Positions 5,542 through 5,641 of a stretch of 5,641 nucleotides of DNA are shown one piece after another. How positions within the stretch are numbered: position 1 is the stretch's first letter; every line of letters begins with the position of its first letter. The notes under the pieces were generated by a model. The model was not told the origin of the DNA. It searched no databases and was given only the letters and a program-made list of their open reading frames with translations. The DNA comes from Pseudomonadota bacterium (GTDB taxonomy: Bacteria; Desulfobacterota; JAPLJL01). The stretch lies in contig JAPLJL010000044.1 of NCBI GenBank assembly GCA_026388615.1, positions 1 through 5,641 of the forward strand, written 5' to 3'. Both the position numbers and the translations under genes were made by a program.

Positions 5542-5641
5542 ATGGCTTTTGATCCTACGAAACCGGCGAACAATTCGCCCATCAGCAGCGCGGAACTGAG
5601 AAGTCAGTTGACGAGCTTGAAGTCGTTGATTGATTCCTGTC
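5542..5641 (+). CDS. Conserved-looking protein of unknown function, N-terminal 33 codons only
   Basis: ATG 5542 opens a plus-strand frame that reaches the window edge without a stop. It starts MAFDPTKPANNSPISSAELR and continues as an amphipathic helix-like stretch rich in Leu, Ser and Gln. An in-frame TAA at 5521-5523 makes this ATG the first possible start. The M-A-F-D-P-x-x-P-x-N-x-S-P-I-x-S-A-E-L-R opening recalls small uncharacterised proteins I associate with PVC-type and other environmental bacteria, but I cannot assign a function. There is no signal peptide. It is divergent from the lipoprotein gene and follows a heptamer array instead of a ribosome binding site. Support is reading frame plus recognition of the opening; only 100 bases are visible. 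Confidence 0.6.
   Translation, partial: MAFDPTKPANNSPISSAELRSQLTSLKSLIDSC

Overview
The window reads as chromosomal DNA of an uncultured Gram-negative bacterium of moderate GC. Support for Gram-negative comes from an O-antigen-ligase/polymerase-type membrane protein, a probable lipoprotein and a Sec-exported acidic protein. The dispersed palindromes and the short tandem-repeat arrays between genes resemble what is seen in environmental lineages such as Omnitrophota, PVC-type bacteria or deltaproteobacterial relatives. That placement is an impression, not a demonstration. No mobile-element gene, tRNA, rRNA or CRISPR array was found.

Four genes lie on the minus strand, read from high to low coordinates: a putative alpha-helical-barrel lipoprotein (5252-4062), a 742-residue O-antigen ligase/polymerase with a C-terminal TPR domain (3976-1748), pdxJ for vitamin B6 synthesis (1640-921), and a secreted protein with thrombospondin type-3-like calcium-binding repeats that runs off the left edge (695-1). 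A plus-strand gene of unknown function begins at 5542 and runs off the right edge, divergent from the lipoprotein gene.

The gaps between genes hold much of the interest. The gaps 1641-1747 and 3977-4061 are each built from two inverted arrays of very short tandem repeats (8 bp at the first, 7 bp at the second) around an AT-rich centre with a T7-T8 run. One array touches or nearly touches the start codon of the downstream gene, and the other contains the stop codon of the upstream gene. A third, single heptamer array precedes the plus-strand gene at 5542. None of the genes next to these arrays has a recognisable Shine-Dalgarno site. The secreted-protein gene has a perfect one, but a strong intrinsic terminator lies just upstream of it inside its likely leader, which suggests attenuation. 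The divergent gap 5253-5541 carries a dispersed palindromic repeat (12-bp perfect ends) and a related half-copy.

The four genes do not form an obvious pathway. pdxJ is housekeeping. The ligase, the lipoprotein and the repeat protein all concern the cell envelope or surface, so a loose surface-polysaccharide theme is possible but unproven.
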